A DNA stretch of 29,667 bases, from NCBI GenBank assembly GCA_934675115.1, contig CAKUPH010000021.1:1-29667 (forward strand), in the 5' to 3' direction. Source of the stretch: an uncultured Oscillospiraceae bacterium. Lineage in GTDB: Bacteria > Bacillota > Clostridia > Oscillospirales > Oscillospiraceae. How positions within the stretch are numbered: the stretch's first letter is position 1; each line of letters starts with the position of its first letter. The translations under genes were made by a program, and so were the position numbers. The notes under the pieces are model-generated. The model had not been told where the DNA came from. It did no database searches and worked only from the letters and a program-made list of their open reading frames with translations. Positions 15,252 through 23,157 of this stretch are shown piece by piece.

Positions 15252-15497
15252 TCAGCCGGCCTGCCTGAGGGCCTGAGCCAGCTGATCGGGGCAGGACGTG
15301 GCCTTGCTGCCGCAACGGATGCCCTCCATGCGGGCGATGGCCTCCTCCACCTTCATGCCCTTGAGCAGGGAGCAGATGCCCTGTAAATTGCCGGAGCAGC
15401 CGCCCTGCACCCGGACGGCCTGAATGATGCCGTTGTCCACGTCGATCTCCATGTGCCGGGAGCAGACGCCCCGGGGCTGATAGGTAATCGTCTCCAT
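15252..15497 (-). CDS. TSCPD domain protein
   Basis: An 81-residue protein consisting of one TSCPD domain: CSRHM...GGCSGNLQGI near residues 12-41 and the name-giving TSCPDQLAQAL at the C-terminus. The domain also occurs as a C-terminal module of class II ribonucleotide reductases; the stand-alone form has no proven role. Four of its cysteines (12, 34, 42, 62) and C69 could bind metal, but this is not shown. GGAGGA precedes the ATG. It is probably the last gene of the recG-to-zincin operon, 50 bp after the metallopeptidase gene. Confidence 0.88.
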   Translation of the reverse strand: METITYQPRGVCSRHMEIDVDNGIIQAVRVQGGCSGNLQGICSLLKGMKVEEAIARMEGIRCGSKATSCPDQLAQALRQAG

Positions 15498-15547
15498 AAA
15501 AAGTTCCTCCTTCGATGATTCCGGACAGATTATACTCTATCCGGCGC

Positions 15548-15925
15548 TTACTGTCCAGCCCCGCTTTCCGCCCGGAACTGCTCCAGCTGCTCGGAGTCCT
15601 TCCGCTCCAGACTGCGCTCCCCGGCAAGGCCCTCCATATGATGGGTCAGCTCGTGGCGCAGGGTGATCCACAGCTCCTCCTCCCAGACCTTCCGGGGCTC
15701 GTCAGCCAGCAGGGCGGCGAAGGAGCCGTAGTAAATTTTGATGTACCGGCCCATCTCGTCGCAGCAGTACTCGCCCATGACGTACACGTCCTCCCCGGCC
15801 TCCGGGTCGGGCAGGGCGTCCTCCAGCAGCACCACGCCGCCGTTGAGCCACGCGAACAGCTCCATGGGGATCTGCTCGTAATAGTCGTCCAGAATTTCGT
15901 TTACTTCGTCGATGCTCAGCATCAT
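15548..15925 (-). CDS. Zincin-like metallopeptidase family protein
   Basis: A 125-residue protein of the small Firmicutes/Actinobacteria metallopeptidase (zincin_1-like) family. The HExxH zinc motif reads HELTHH, with a downstream Glu/Ser-Leu-Glu block (ERSLERKDSEQ). The N-terminal part MMLSIDEVNEILDDYYEQIP is typical of the family. I chose the ATG at 15925, one base after the stop codon of the MerR-RDD gene, because GGAG lies nine bases before it; a TTG at 15940 would overlap that gene. Coupling is therefore tight. The substrate is unknown, and the active-site pattern alone does not prove proteolysis. Confidence 0.85.
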   Translation of the reverse strand: MMLSIDEVNEILDDYYEQIPMELFAWLNGGVVLLEDALPDPEAGEDVYVMGEYCCDEMGRYIKIYYGSFAALLADEPRKVWEEELWITLRHELTHHMEGLAGERSLERKDSEQLEQFRAESGAGQ

Positions 15926-15926
15926 G

Positions 15927-17405
15927 TCAATCGTCTCCAATCAAAGAAATCGTCACTGTGCGGCAGTAGGACCGGTCTGCCAGCGGGCCGGTGCCCTCCC
16001 GGATCCAGCCCAGACCGTCAAAGCCGGTGCATTCCACCGTCTGGCTGATGTGCAGGCCGCCCACGTCGGCCTCGAAGCTGTCATACCGATCCTCCCAAAT
16101 ATCCAGATACTGGGGCCAGTTGAAGCAGTTCAGCTCCCGGGTGGCGGCGGCCAGCGCCAGCGCGGCCACCTGATAGTAGGTCTGATCCATATATAAGAAA
16201 ACAGTGGAAGACCCGGACACGGCCTTCGCATCCGTGACCAGATAGTCGGACAGCGTCACCGACGTCACCACGCCGTCCGTCAGTTCCATGCTCACCGGGG
16301 AATATTCCGTATCCAACGAAAAGGGCGTCAACACAATGTCGGTATATTCCCTGACCCAGTCGCCCTCGCTGTTCAGCTGGAGCCCGTCCACGTCCGCCGT
16401 GTGCTTCAGGCTGTAGTTGAAGTTTTTGCTGTACTCCTCCGCCGTCAGAGGACCCCGGTTGGGCGGCACAACGGACGCCGCGCTCATCACCAGCACCAAT
16501 TCGACGCAGGCAGCGCAGATCACTGGGGCGGTCAGGCCGGGCAGAAGTCCCTTCTCCTTGGTGTAACGCAGCTCGTCCGCCTCGTCCCACGTCATTTCAG
16601 AGCCGTCCGAGTACCGCTTCCAGAGCTTCCACAGCACGAAAAACACCACGATGGGGATCCGTAGAAGAACTTCGTACCCGAACAACCGGAAGGACCGGGC
16701 CGCGGCCTCATCCAGCGACAGCTTGCCGTCCTTCCAGCCCCGGATTTTCAGGCCGAAGATGCGCTTGCCCGGCGTCCAGCCCACGAAGTGGAGCCAGAAC
16801 ACCTCACACGTCAGCTCAAAGGCCACGCAGAACAATCCGAGAAGCCACGTGGCAAAGCTCTCCCAGTGGAGAATATCCCAGCGGAATACCAGCAGGATCA
16901 CCGCGGCCAGGACCACACTGTGGATGGACTCGTCCACCGCCCGGGCAAAGAACCGCAGGAAGGGGTGATCACAGGCCCGGTCCTTCCCCTCCCACCACGG
17001 CTTTGGCGGGGCCGGCCTGGACGGGGCGGGGACGGCGGGACGGCGGGACAACTCCCGCAGCCACGGCCCCGGCTCCAGCGCGGCGTACTCCACGCCGGAC
17101 TGCTCCAGCGCGCGGCACACCTGCGCCGCCCGGTCCGCCGCGTCCCGGTCGCCCTCCAGCTTGGTCAGCTGGGTGAACAGCGCCCGCTCCAGCGGCAGCG
17201 CGCCGCTCTGCACCGCGCGGATGGTCTCAAGGTCCATGTGGAGCTGCCGCAGCAGCTTGATCTTTTCCAGCGCGGACACATCCGCCTCGGAGTAATCCCG
17301 GTAGCCGTTCGCCAGCCGGGCCGGGCGGAGCAGGCCCTCGTTTTCGTAATACCGGATGTTCGCCCGGGTCATTCCGGTGCGCTCTTCCAGCTCCTTGATG
17401 GTCAT
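15927..17405 (-). CDS. MerR-type regulator fused to an RDD membrane domain
   Basis: The 492-residue protein starts with a MerR helix-turn-helix (MTIKELEERTGMTRANIRYYENEGLLRP, residues 1-70) including the dimerisation helix. A Pro-rich linker at about 120-140 follows. An RDD membrane domain spans roughly 150-290, with hydrophobic stretches at VVLAAVILLVFRW, WLLGLFCVAFELTCEVFWL and VLLRIPIVVFFVLWKLW, and the GWTPGKRIFGLKI signature. Another hydrophobic segment (GLTAPVICAACVELVLVMSAASVV) precedes about 165 residues of apparently extracytoplasmic domain of unknown family. This is a one-component membrane-bound transcription factor. Its own promoter has a 19-bp spacer, suggesting autoregulation. 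The signal and other targets are unknown. It lies in the recG-tex gene string, one base before the metallopeptidase gene. Confidence 0.88.
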   Translation of the reverse strand: MTIKELEERTGMTRANIRYYENEGLLRPARLANGYRDYSEADVSALEKIKLLRQLHMDLETIRAVQSGALPLERALFTQLTKLEGDRDAADRAAQVCRALEQSGVEYAALEPGPWLRELSRRPAVPAPSRPAPPKPWWEGKDRACDHPFLRFFARAVDESIHSVVLAAVILLVFRWDILHWESFATWLLGLFCVAFELTCEVFWLHFVGWTPGKRIFGLKIRGWKDGKLSLDEAAARSFRLFGYEVLLRIPIVVFFVLWKLWKRYSDGSEMTWDEADELRYTKEKGLLPGLTAPVICAACVELVLVMSAASVVPPNRGPLTAEEYSKNFNYSLKHTADVDGLQLNSEGDWVREYTDIVLTPFSLDTEYSPVSMELTDGVVTSVTLSDYLVTDAKAVSGSSTVFLYMDQTYYQVAALALAAATRELNCFNWPQYLDIWEDRYDSFEADVGGLHISQTVECTGFDGLGWIREGTGPLADRSYCRTVTISLIGDD

Positions 17406-17424
17406 GGTATCGCCTCCTGCGTGC

Positions 17425-17455
17425 AGGATAAGGTATCAAGGCCCTTTACAGTCAA
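17425..17455 (-). promoter_or_regulatory. MerR-type promoter with 19-bp spacer
   Basis: On the minus strand TTGACT (17455-17450) and TATCCT (17430-17425) are separated by exactly 19 bp. This long spacing is characteristic of promoters activated by MerR-family proteins. The spacer contains an AAGG-N9-CCTT dyad (17446-17430). The ATG of the MerR-RDD gene lies 20 bp downstream. Confidence 0.7.
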
Positions 17456-17481
17456 GCGAAATCTGCGTTTTCCGGCAAAAT

Positions 17482-19644
17482 TTATACCGGTTTGCCCCGC
17501 ATGGTCAGAGAAATGCGCTTTTTCTTCTCGTCCACCTCTTTGACCCACACGGTGACCACGTCGCCCACGCTGAGCACCTCGGAGGGGTGCCTGATGTAGC
17601 GGTTGGTGATCTGGCTGATGTGGACAAGGCCGTCCTGATGGACGCCGATGTCCACAAAGGCGCCGAAGTCGATGACGTTGCGCACCGTGCCCCGGAGCTC
17701 CATGCCGGGCTTGAGGTCCTTCATGTCCATGACGTCGGTGCGCAGCACCGGGGCGGGCAGCTCGTCCCGGGGATCCCGGCCGGGCTTCATCAGCTCCGCC
17801 GCCACGTCCGTCAGGGTGGGCACGCCCACGCCGCACTCCGCCGCTGCCTTTTCCTCGCCGTAGGCATGGAGCCGTTGGGACAGCTCCCCCATCCGCCCGG
17901 CGCGGACGTCGTCCATGCCGTAGCCGCACAGGCCCAGCAGCTTTTCCGCCGCGGCGTAGCTCTCCGGGTGGACGGCGGTGTTGTCCAGCGGGGAGCGGCT
18001 GTCCGGCACCCGCAGGAAGCCCGCGCACTGCTCGAAGGCCTTGGGCCCCAGCTTGGACACCTTCAAAATCTGCTTCCGGGTGGTGAAGGGGCCGTTCTCC
18101 TCCCGGTACTTCACGATGTTCTTCGCCGTGGTGCCGTTCAGCCCCGCCACCCGGGTCAGCAGCGGCGCGGAGGCGGTGTTCACGTCCACGCCCACGGCGT
18201 TGACGCAGTCCTCCACCACGCCGTCCAGCGCCTCGCCCAGCCGGGCCTGCGGCATGTCGTGCTGGTACTGGCCCACACCGATGGCCTTGGGGTCGATCTT
18301 CACCAGCTCCGCCAGCGGGTCCTGAAGCCGCCGGGCGATGGACACGGCGGAGCGCAGGTTCACGTCGAAGTCCGGGAACTCCTCGGCGGCCAGCTTGGAC
18401 GCGGAGTAGACGGAGGCCCCGGCCTCGCTGACGATCATGTAGCTCACGCCGCCCCCCACCTGACGGATGAGCTCCACCGTCATCTGCTCCGTCTCCCGGC
18501 TGGCGGTGCCGTTGCCGATGGCGATGTGCTTCACGCCGTGCTTACGGATCAGCGCGGCCAGCTTCGCGATGGCCTCGTTTTTCCCCCGCTCACCGTGGGT
18601 GGGATAGACCACCGTAGTGTCCAGCACCTTGCCGGTGGGGTCAATTACCGCCACTTTACAGCCCATGCGGTAGCCGGGGTCAAGGCCCATGGTGACGAAG
18701 CCCTTCACCGGCGGCTGCATAAGCAGGGGGCGGAGGTTCAGGGCAAACTGGCCGATGGCCCCCTCATCCGCCCGCTCGGTGAGGGCCGCGCGGACCTCCC
18801 GCTCCATGGACGGGGCGATGAGCCGGTCGTAGGCGTCCTCCGCGGCGGAGCGGACAAAATCCATGGCGGCGGAGCCGGGCTTCACCACCGCCCGGCGGAC
18901 GGCCACCAGCGCCGTCTCCCGGTCAAGCTCCACGGAGACCTTCAGAATTTCCTCCCGTTCGCCCCGGTTGATGGCCAAGATCTGATGACCCTGCGTTTTG
19001 TTGACCGGGCTTGAAAACTCGTAGTAAAGCCGGTACACCGTGTCCTCCGGCTCCTTGGCCGCGGCCCGGGACACCAGCTGGGCCCGCCGGTCGTACAGCG
19101 CCCGGAGGGTCTTGCGCAGGGCCGCGTCGTCGGAGATGAGCTCCGCCACGATGTCGCCGGCCCCCTGAAGGGCGGCTTCCGCCGACTCCACGCCCTTATC
19201 CGGGTCCACATACTTCGCCGCCTCCGTCTCCGGCTTCGGGCAGTTTCGCTCCTGGGCAAACAGCAGCAGCGCCAGCGGCTCCAGCCCCTTCTCCCGGGCC
19301 ATGGTGGCCCGGGTGCGGCGCTTCTGCTTGTAGGGGCGGTACAGGTCCTCCACCTCCGCCAGCGTGACGGCGGCGTCGATGGCGGCGGACAGCTCATCGG
19401 TGAGCTTGCCCTGATTGGCGATGGCCTCCCGCACCTCCGCCCGGCGGGCGTCCAGATTGCGCAGGTATTGCAGCCGCTCCGCCAGCTGGCGGATGAGCTG
19501 GTCGTCCATGGCGCCGTGAAGCTCCTTGCGGTAGCGGGCGATGAAGGGGACGGTGTTGCCCTCGTCCAGCAGGCGGACGATGTTTTCCACATGCTGCGCC
19601 GGGCGGTCCAGCTCCCGGCTCAGCAGCTCGATGATATGATCCAT
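17482..19644 (-). CDS. tex: Tex family RNA-binding protein
   Basis: The 720-residue protein has the full Tex architecture: an N-terminal helical domain, a YqgF/RNase H-like domain (TMGLDPGYRMGCKVAVID), the helix-hairpin-helix region (GVDVNTASAPLLTRVAGL and GLNGTTAKNIVKYREENG), and a C-terminal S1 domain (about 645-720). Tex binds structured RNA and influences transcription and translation; its exact role is not settled. The S1 domain ends KRISLTMRGKPV as usual. GGAGAACCT precedes the ATG. It lies 30 bp after the C-GCAxxG-C-C gene and 76 bp before the MerR-RDD gene. Confidence 0.95.
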   Translation of the reverse strand: MDHIIELLSRELDRPAQHVENIVRLLDEGNTVPFIARYRKELHGAMDDQLIRQLAERLQYLRNLDARRAEVREAIANQGKLTDELSAAIDAAVTLAEVEDLYRPYKQKRRTRATMAREKGLEPLALLLFAQERNCPKPETEAAKYVDPDKGVESAEAALQGAGDIVAELISDDAALRKTLRALYDRRAQLVSRAAAKEPEDTVYRLYYEFSSPVNKTQGHQILAINRGEREEILKVSVELDRETALVAVRRAVVKPGSAAMDFVRSAAEDAYDRLIAPSMEREVRAALTERADEGAIGQFALNLRPLLMQPPVKGFVTMGLDPGYRMGCKVAVIDPTGKVLDTTVVYPTHGERGKNEAIAKLAALIRKHGVKHIAIGNGTASRETEQMTVELIRQVGGGVSYMIVSEAGASVYSASKLAAEEFPDFDVNLRSAVSIARRLQDPLAELVKIDPKAIGVGQYQHDMPQARLGEALDGVVEDCVNAVGVDVNTASAPLLTRVAGLNGTTAKNIVKYREENGPFTTRKQILKVSKLGPKAFEQCAGFLRVPDSRSPLDNTAVHPESYAAAEKLLGLCGYGMDDVRAGRMGELSQRLHAYGEEKAAAECGVGVPTLTDVAAELMKPGRDPRDELPAPVLRTDVMDMKDLKPGMELRGTVRNVIDFGAFVDIGVHQDGLVHISQITNRYIRHPSEVLSVGDVVTVWVKEVDEKKKRISLTMRGKPV

Positions 19645-19674
19645 AGGTTCTCCTTTTCTTTGGGGGATGTACGG

Positions 19675-20061
19675 TTATTCCTTGCCGGTGACCTCCACCA
19701 GATAGTCCATGCACTCGTCGATCATCCGGTCGCAGTGGACCCGGCGCTCTTCGCCCCGCTCTACGGCCGCCTTCAGCAGCGCGGCGCAGTCCAGCGCGCC
19801 GTTTTTCTCCCGGAAGCGGCGCAGCAGCTCCGCCCGGGCTGTCACCGGCAGATCCAGCCCGCCCATGACCATCAGTGCGCCGGTAATGGCTCCGCACATG
19901 GAGCCGCAGCCCATGCCGCTGCCGAAATTGGCGGCCAGCGCCGCGGCCTGTTCCTTCGTGATGCCCAGCTCTTCGGAGTAGGGCATGAGCACCGACTGGG
20001 CGCAGTTGTAGTGCCTGCTCTGGTCGGCCCGGCGGGCCAGCAGTTCTTCTCTTTTCGTCAT
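19675..20061 (-). CDS. C-GCAxxG-C-C family protein
   Basis: The 128-residue product shows the family's spaced cysteines: YNCAQSV near residue 18, the FGSGMGCGSMCGAITGAL block near 45-60, ALDCAALL, and CDRMIDECMDYLVEV near the end. Conserved cysteines suggest an iron-sulfur or other metal site; the biochemical role is unknown. I chose the ATG at 20061 because AAGGAG lies nine bases upstream; the frame allows earlier starts at 20067 and 20091 with poorer spacing. It lies 39 bp after the HicB/DinB-like gene and 30 bp before tex. Confidence 0.88.
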   Translation of the reverse strand: MTKREELLARRADQSRHYNCAQSVLMPYSEELGITKEQAAALAANFGSGMGCGSMCGAITGALMVMGGLDLPVTARAELLRRFREKNGALDCAALLKAAVERGEERRVHCDRMIDECMDYLVEVTGKE

Positions 20062-20100
20062 TTCCATGATCTCCTTTTCTATTTGTTCCATTGTTCCGAT

Positions 20101-20799
20101 TCAATGTCCAACGCAGAAAACATCGGGGATCGCGTCACCCCAGACGGCACGCGCCCGCCGGTACATGGCCCGGGCGTGGAGCCGGTCGTGCCACAGAAAC
20201 CGCCGCATGACCTTCCGCAGGGACCACTCCTCGCCGCAGCCGTCCACCCGGGGCGGCGCGGTGAGAAAGTCCGGCAGGGCCTCCACCGCCGCCAACGCCA
20301 GCCGCCGGTTTTCCAGACAGCCGGGCAGCTCCTCCGGCTCCGCCCCCAGCTGGCCCACGTAGTAGGCGGTGCAATAGTTGGTGTGGTCGAACATCTTCCG
20401 GGCGGTGTCGGGGTACTCCCCGTAAAAGGTGGCCCGGGCAGGGCCGAGGGGCCTGTCCTTATCCGGAACGGCGGCATACAGCCGGTCCAGATCAGCCGCC
20501 GAGCGGAGCACCAGCGCTTTGGCCCCCTCGTATTCCGCCCGGGACATGGGGGCCCGCTCCCCGGCGAAGATGATGTCGCCGTCGGCGTCCTCCACATGGA
20601 GCTCAGGCTGGTACTTTTTCTCGGTGATGGTCACCGGGCCGTCCGGCACATCTACCCCCGCCCAGCGGCAGTAGGCCGCAACCCCCTCCGGCAGGCGGGC
20701 GGCGGCTTCCTCCGGCGTTTTCCCCCGGGCGAAGGCCCCGGGACGGTCCAGTGAAAAGAGCATACAGCCCCGGTCGTTGTATTCCAGCGCGGCGTTCAT
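20101..20799 (-). CDS. Protein with HicB-like N-terminus and DinB-like C-terminus, function unknown
   Basis: The 232-residue protein starts with a region resembling HicB-type ferredoxin-like folds (FSLDRPGAFARGKTPEEAAA, like the Pro-Gly-Cys/TPEEA pattern). The second half is helical, with KVMRRFLWHDRLHARAMYRR, which recalls the histidine pattern of the DinB four-helix bundle. These are resemblances by eye, not domain hits. I chose the ATG at 20799 (AAGGA eight bases upstream); the frame stays open upstream into recG. It starts 24 bp after recG ends, so it is probably co-transcribed. No toxin partner (HicA) is visible, so a toxin-antitoxin role is unlikely. Confidence 0.72.
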   Translation of the reverse strand: MNAALEYNDRGCMLFSLDRPGAFARGKTPEEAAARLPEGVAAYCRWAGVDVPDGPVTITEKKYQPELHVEDADGDIIFAGERAPMSRAEYEGAKALVLRSAADLDRLYAAVPDKDRPLGPARATFYGEYPDTARKMFDHTNYCTAYYVGQLGAEPEELPGCLENRRLALAAVEALPDFLTAPPRVDGCGEEWSLRKVMRRFLWHDRLHARAMYRRARAVWGDAIPDVFCVGH

Positions 20800-20822
20800 A
20801 ACATTCTTCCTTTCCGGGCCGG

Positions 20823-23039
20823 TCAGTTGAAGATCTCCGGCTCCTCCTGAAACATCTTCCGCACCCGGCGCAGCAGCAGCCGGTGCCCCGGCCGGGCCAG
20901 CTCCGGGTCGGCGGCGATAAGCTCCTCCGCCGCGGCCCTGGCCTCCTGCAAAAGGGCCACGTCGGCGGCAAAGTCCGCCACCTTTAACTGCGGCAGGCCG
21001 TGCTGGCGACGGCCGAAGAAGTCGCCGGGGCCACGCAGGCGGAGATCCTCCTCCGCAATTTTGAAGCCGTCGTTGGTGGCGCACAGCGCCCGGAGCCGCT
21101 CCCGGGCAGCGTCGCTGCGGCTGGCGGTGACCAGCACGCAGTAGCTCTGGTGGCTCCCCCGGCCCACACGGCCCCGGAGCTGGTGGAGCTGGGACAGGCC
21201 GAAGCGCTCGGCGTTCTCCACCACCATGAGAGAGGCGTTGGGCACGTCCACCCCCACCTCGATGACGGTGGTGGACACCAGCACATCCAGCTCCCCGGCG
21301 GCAAAGGCGGCCATGACGGCCTCCTTGTCCTTCGGTTTGAGCTTCCCGTGGACGAAGCCCACCCGCAGGTCGGGGAACACCTGCTCCTGAAGCTCCCGGG
21401 CATAGGTGGTGACGGCCTTGAGGTCCATGGCCGGGCCGCCGTCCGTGTCATCCAGCGGCTCCCCCTCGTCCACAGCGGGGCAGACGATATAGATCTGGCG
21501 GCCCAGCGCCGCCTGCGCCCGGACGAAGTTATACATCCGCTGGCGCTTGTCCTCCCCCACCACGTAGGTGGCCACCGGCGTGCGGCCGGGGGGCAGCTCG
21601 TCAATGACGGACACGTCCAGATCGCCGTAAATGATGAGGGCCAGCGTCCGGGGAATGGGGGTGGCGGACATGACCAGCACGTGGGCGGCGCTGACGAAAT
21701 TTTCAGCCCCCGGTACAGCATCCCCGCTGCGGCGCGCCGCCGCGGGGACCCCCGAGCCGATTTTATCTGTGGCCGCAGAAAGTGGATCCCCCCGGCCTTC
21801 GCCGCTGCCGCGGCACCCCATTTCCGATGGGGCCCCCTTCGCGGCCAAGGCCGCCCGCTGCGCCACGCCGAAGCGGTGCTGCTCGTCGGCGATGACCAGT
21901 CCGAGATCGTGATAGGCCACGCCCTCAGAGAAGAGGGCGTGGGTGCCCACAATAACGTCCACGTCCCCGGCGGCCAGCGCCGCCAGCAGGCGCTTTTTCT
22001 CCGCGCCCTTCACCGAGCCGGTGAGCAGGCCCACCCGCACCCCCGCCGGGGTCAGCAGGGCGGACAGCGTCCGGTAATGCTGCTCCGCCAGCAGCTCCGT
22101 GGGGGCCATCAGGGCGCACTGGCAGCCGTTTTTCGCCGCCGCCCACGCCCCGTAGGCGGCTACCGCCGTCTTGCCGGAGCCAACGTCCCCCTGCACCAGA
22201 CGGTTCATGGCCCGGCCAGAGGTCAGGTCGGCGGCCATGTCCGCCATGGCCCGGCGCTGGGCCCCCGTGGGGGTGAAGGGCAGGAGCTTTTCAAACTCCG
22301 CCGGGTCGGCCAGCAGCCGCCGGCCCGCGCCGCCGCTCCGGCGGCCCTTGAGCATGGCAAGGCCGCAGGTCAGGGTGAGCAGCTCCTCGAAGATCATCCG
22401 CCGCCGGGCCTGCTCCAGCGCCTCGAAGGACTCGGGGTAGTGGATGTTCCGGTAGGCGAACTCCGCGCCGCACAGGCCGTGGGCGCGCCGCACCTCCGCC
22501 GGGACGGCGTCGGGCAGGCCGGACAGGCACTCGTCCACCGCCCGGTGGGTCAGCCCTGCCAGCAGGTTGTTGGACACTCCCGCCGTCAGCGGGTACACCG
22601 GCATGATGAGACCCGTGACCTTCCCAGCCCCCTCCCGCTCGAAGGCGGGGTTGGTCATGGCGCGGGAGCGGCCCGACTCCTCCACCCTGCCGTAAAAAAC
22701 GTAGGTGACGCCGGGCTTGAGATTATCCTTCAGATACGCCTGATTGAAAAAGGTGATATACAGCGTCCCGGTGTGGTCCACCGCTTTGAACTTCACCAGC
22801 TCCAACCCCCGGCGAACGCGGCTGAGCCGGGGCATCTCCGCCACCATGGCGGACACGCAGCAGGGCGCGTCCAGCGGGGCCTGCCGGATGGGCCAGCACT
22901 GCCGCCGGTCCTCGTACCGCTGGGGAAAATGGCCCAGCAGATCCCCCACCCGGTACAGCCCCAGCCGGGCAAGGCTCTTGGCCTTGGCCGGGCCGATGCC
23001 CGGAATGTCCGTCAGCGGCGAACTGCGCTCCAGCGCCAT
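20823..23039 (-). CDS. recG: ATP-dependent DNA helicase RecG with in-frame insertion
   Basis: The 738-residue protein restarts and reverses stalled replication forks and processes Holliday junctions. The N-terminal wedge/OB domain includes GPAKAKSLARLGL. The Walker A VQGDVGSGKT lies near residue 285, motif II DEQH at 385-388, motif III SAT at 458-460, ARG/RGRVGRG-type motifs follow, and the C-terminal LRGPGDFFG motif is intact. Typical RecG is about 680 residues. The excess is explained by 49 residues (403-451) between AALAAKG and AHVLVMSATP, where relatives have about two or three residues. The inserted DNA (21687-21833) is palindrome-rich and keeps the frame. GAGGGGAA precedes the ATG. It heads the minus-strand gene string. 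Confidence 0.95.
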   Translation of the reverse strand: MALERSSPLTDIPGIGPAKAKSLARLGLYRVGDLLGHFPQRYEDRRQCWPIRQAPLDAPCCVSAMVAEMPRLSRVRRGLELVKFKAVDHTGTLYITFFNQAYLKDNLKPGVTYVFYGRVEESGRSRAMTNPAFEREGAGKVTGLIMPVYPLTAGVSNNLLAGLTHRAVDECLSGLPDAVPAEVRRAHGLCGAEFAYRNIHYPESFEALEQARRRMIFEELLTLTCGLAMLKGRRSGGAGRRLLADPAEFEKLLPFTPTGAQRRAMADMAADLTSGRAMNRLVQGDVGSGKTAVAAYGAWAAAKNGCQCALMAPTELLAEQHYRTLSALLTPAGVRVGLLTGSVKGAEKKRLLAALAAGDVDVIVGTHALFSEGVAYHDLGLVIADEQHRFGVAQRAALAAKGAPSEMGCRGSGEGRGDPLSAATDKIGSGVPAAARRSGDAVPGAENFVSAAHVLVMSATPIPRTLALIIYGDLDVSVIDELPPGRTPVATYVVGEDKRQRMYNFVRAQAALGRQIYIVCPAVDEGEPLDDTDGGPAMDLKAVTTYARELQEQVFPDLRVGFVHGKLKPKDKEAVMAAFAAGELDVLVSTTVIEVGVDVPNASLMVVENAERFGLSQLHQLRGRVGRGSHQSYCVLVTASRSDAARERLRALCATNDGFKIAEEDLRLRGPGDFFGRRQHGLPQLKVADFAADVALLQEARAAAEELIAADPELARPGHRLLLRRVRKMFQEEPEIFN
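21687..21833 (-). repeat. Palindrome-rich in-frame insertion inside recG
   Basis: The 147-bp block adds codons 403-451. It contains a 26-bp near-perfect palindrome (21722-21747, one mismatched pair) and a CCCCAT/ATGGGG stem (21816-21832). Its translation is low in hydrophobic residues and rich in Gly, Ala, Ser and Arg. The flanking protein is uninterrupted RecG. No other copy is visible in this window. Confidence 0.75.
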
Positions 23040-23068
23040 TTCCCCTCGCCTCCCGTGATTTTTTCTGT

Positions 23069-23095
23069 ATCATACCACATTCAGTACGCAAAAAA
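23069..23095 (-). promoter_or_regulatory. Possible recG promoter
   Basis: On the minus strand TGGTATGAT gives an extended -10 (TATGAT at 23074-23069); the -35 side overlaps the T-run of the upstream terminator. The ATG follows 30 bp later. Confidence 0.5.
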
Positions 23096-23126
23096 CAGGG
23101 GGACGCCGCAAAATGCGTCGTCCCCC
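23090..23126 (-). terminator. Terminator after the ThyX-like gene
   Basis: The 13-bp stem 23098-23110/23114-23126 has one mismatch and a three-base loop. On the minus strand it is followed by TGTTTTTT. Confidence 0.88.
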
Positions 23127-23157
23127 GCGCATATTAAAAGCCCCGCAGAGTTTCGCT

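Noticed and set aside
20101..20799. HicAB toxin-antitoxin locus
   Set aside because: Only an N-terminal resemblance to HicB exists; no HicA-like gene is adjacent, and the C-terminal half is different.
21687..21833. Intein or group II intron fragment in recG
   Set aside because: Only 147 bp, no splice-block residues or intron domain V, and the frame is simply extended.
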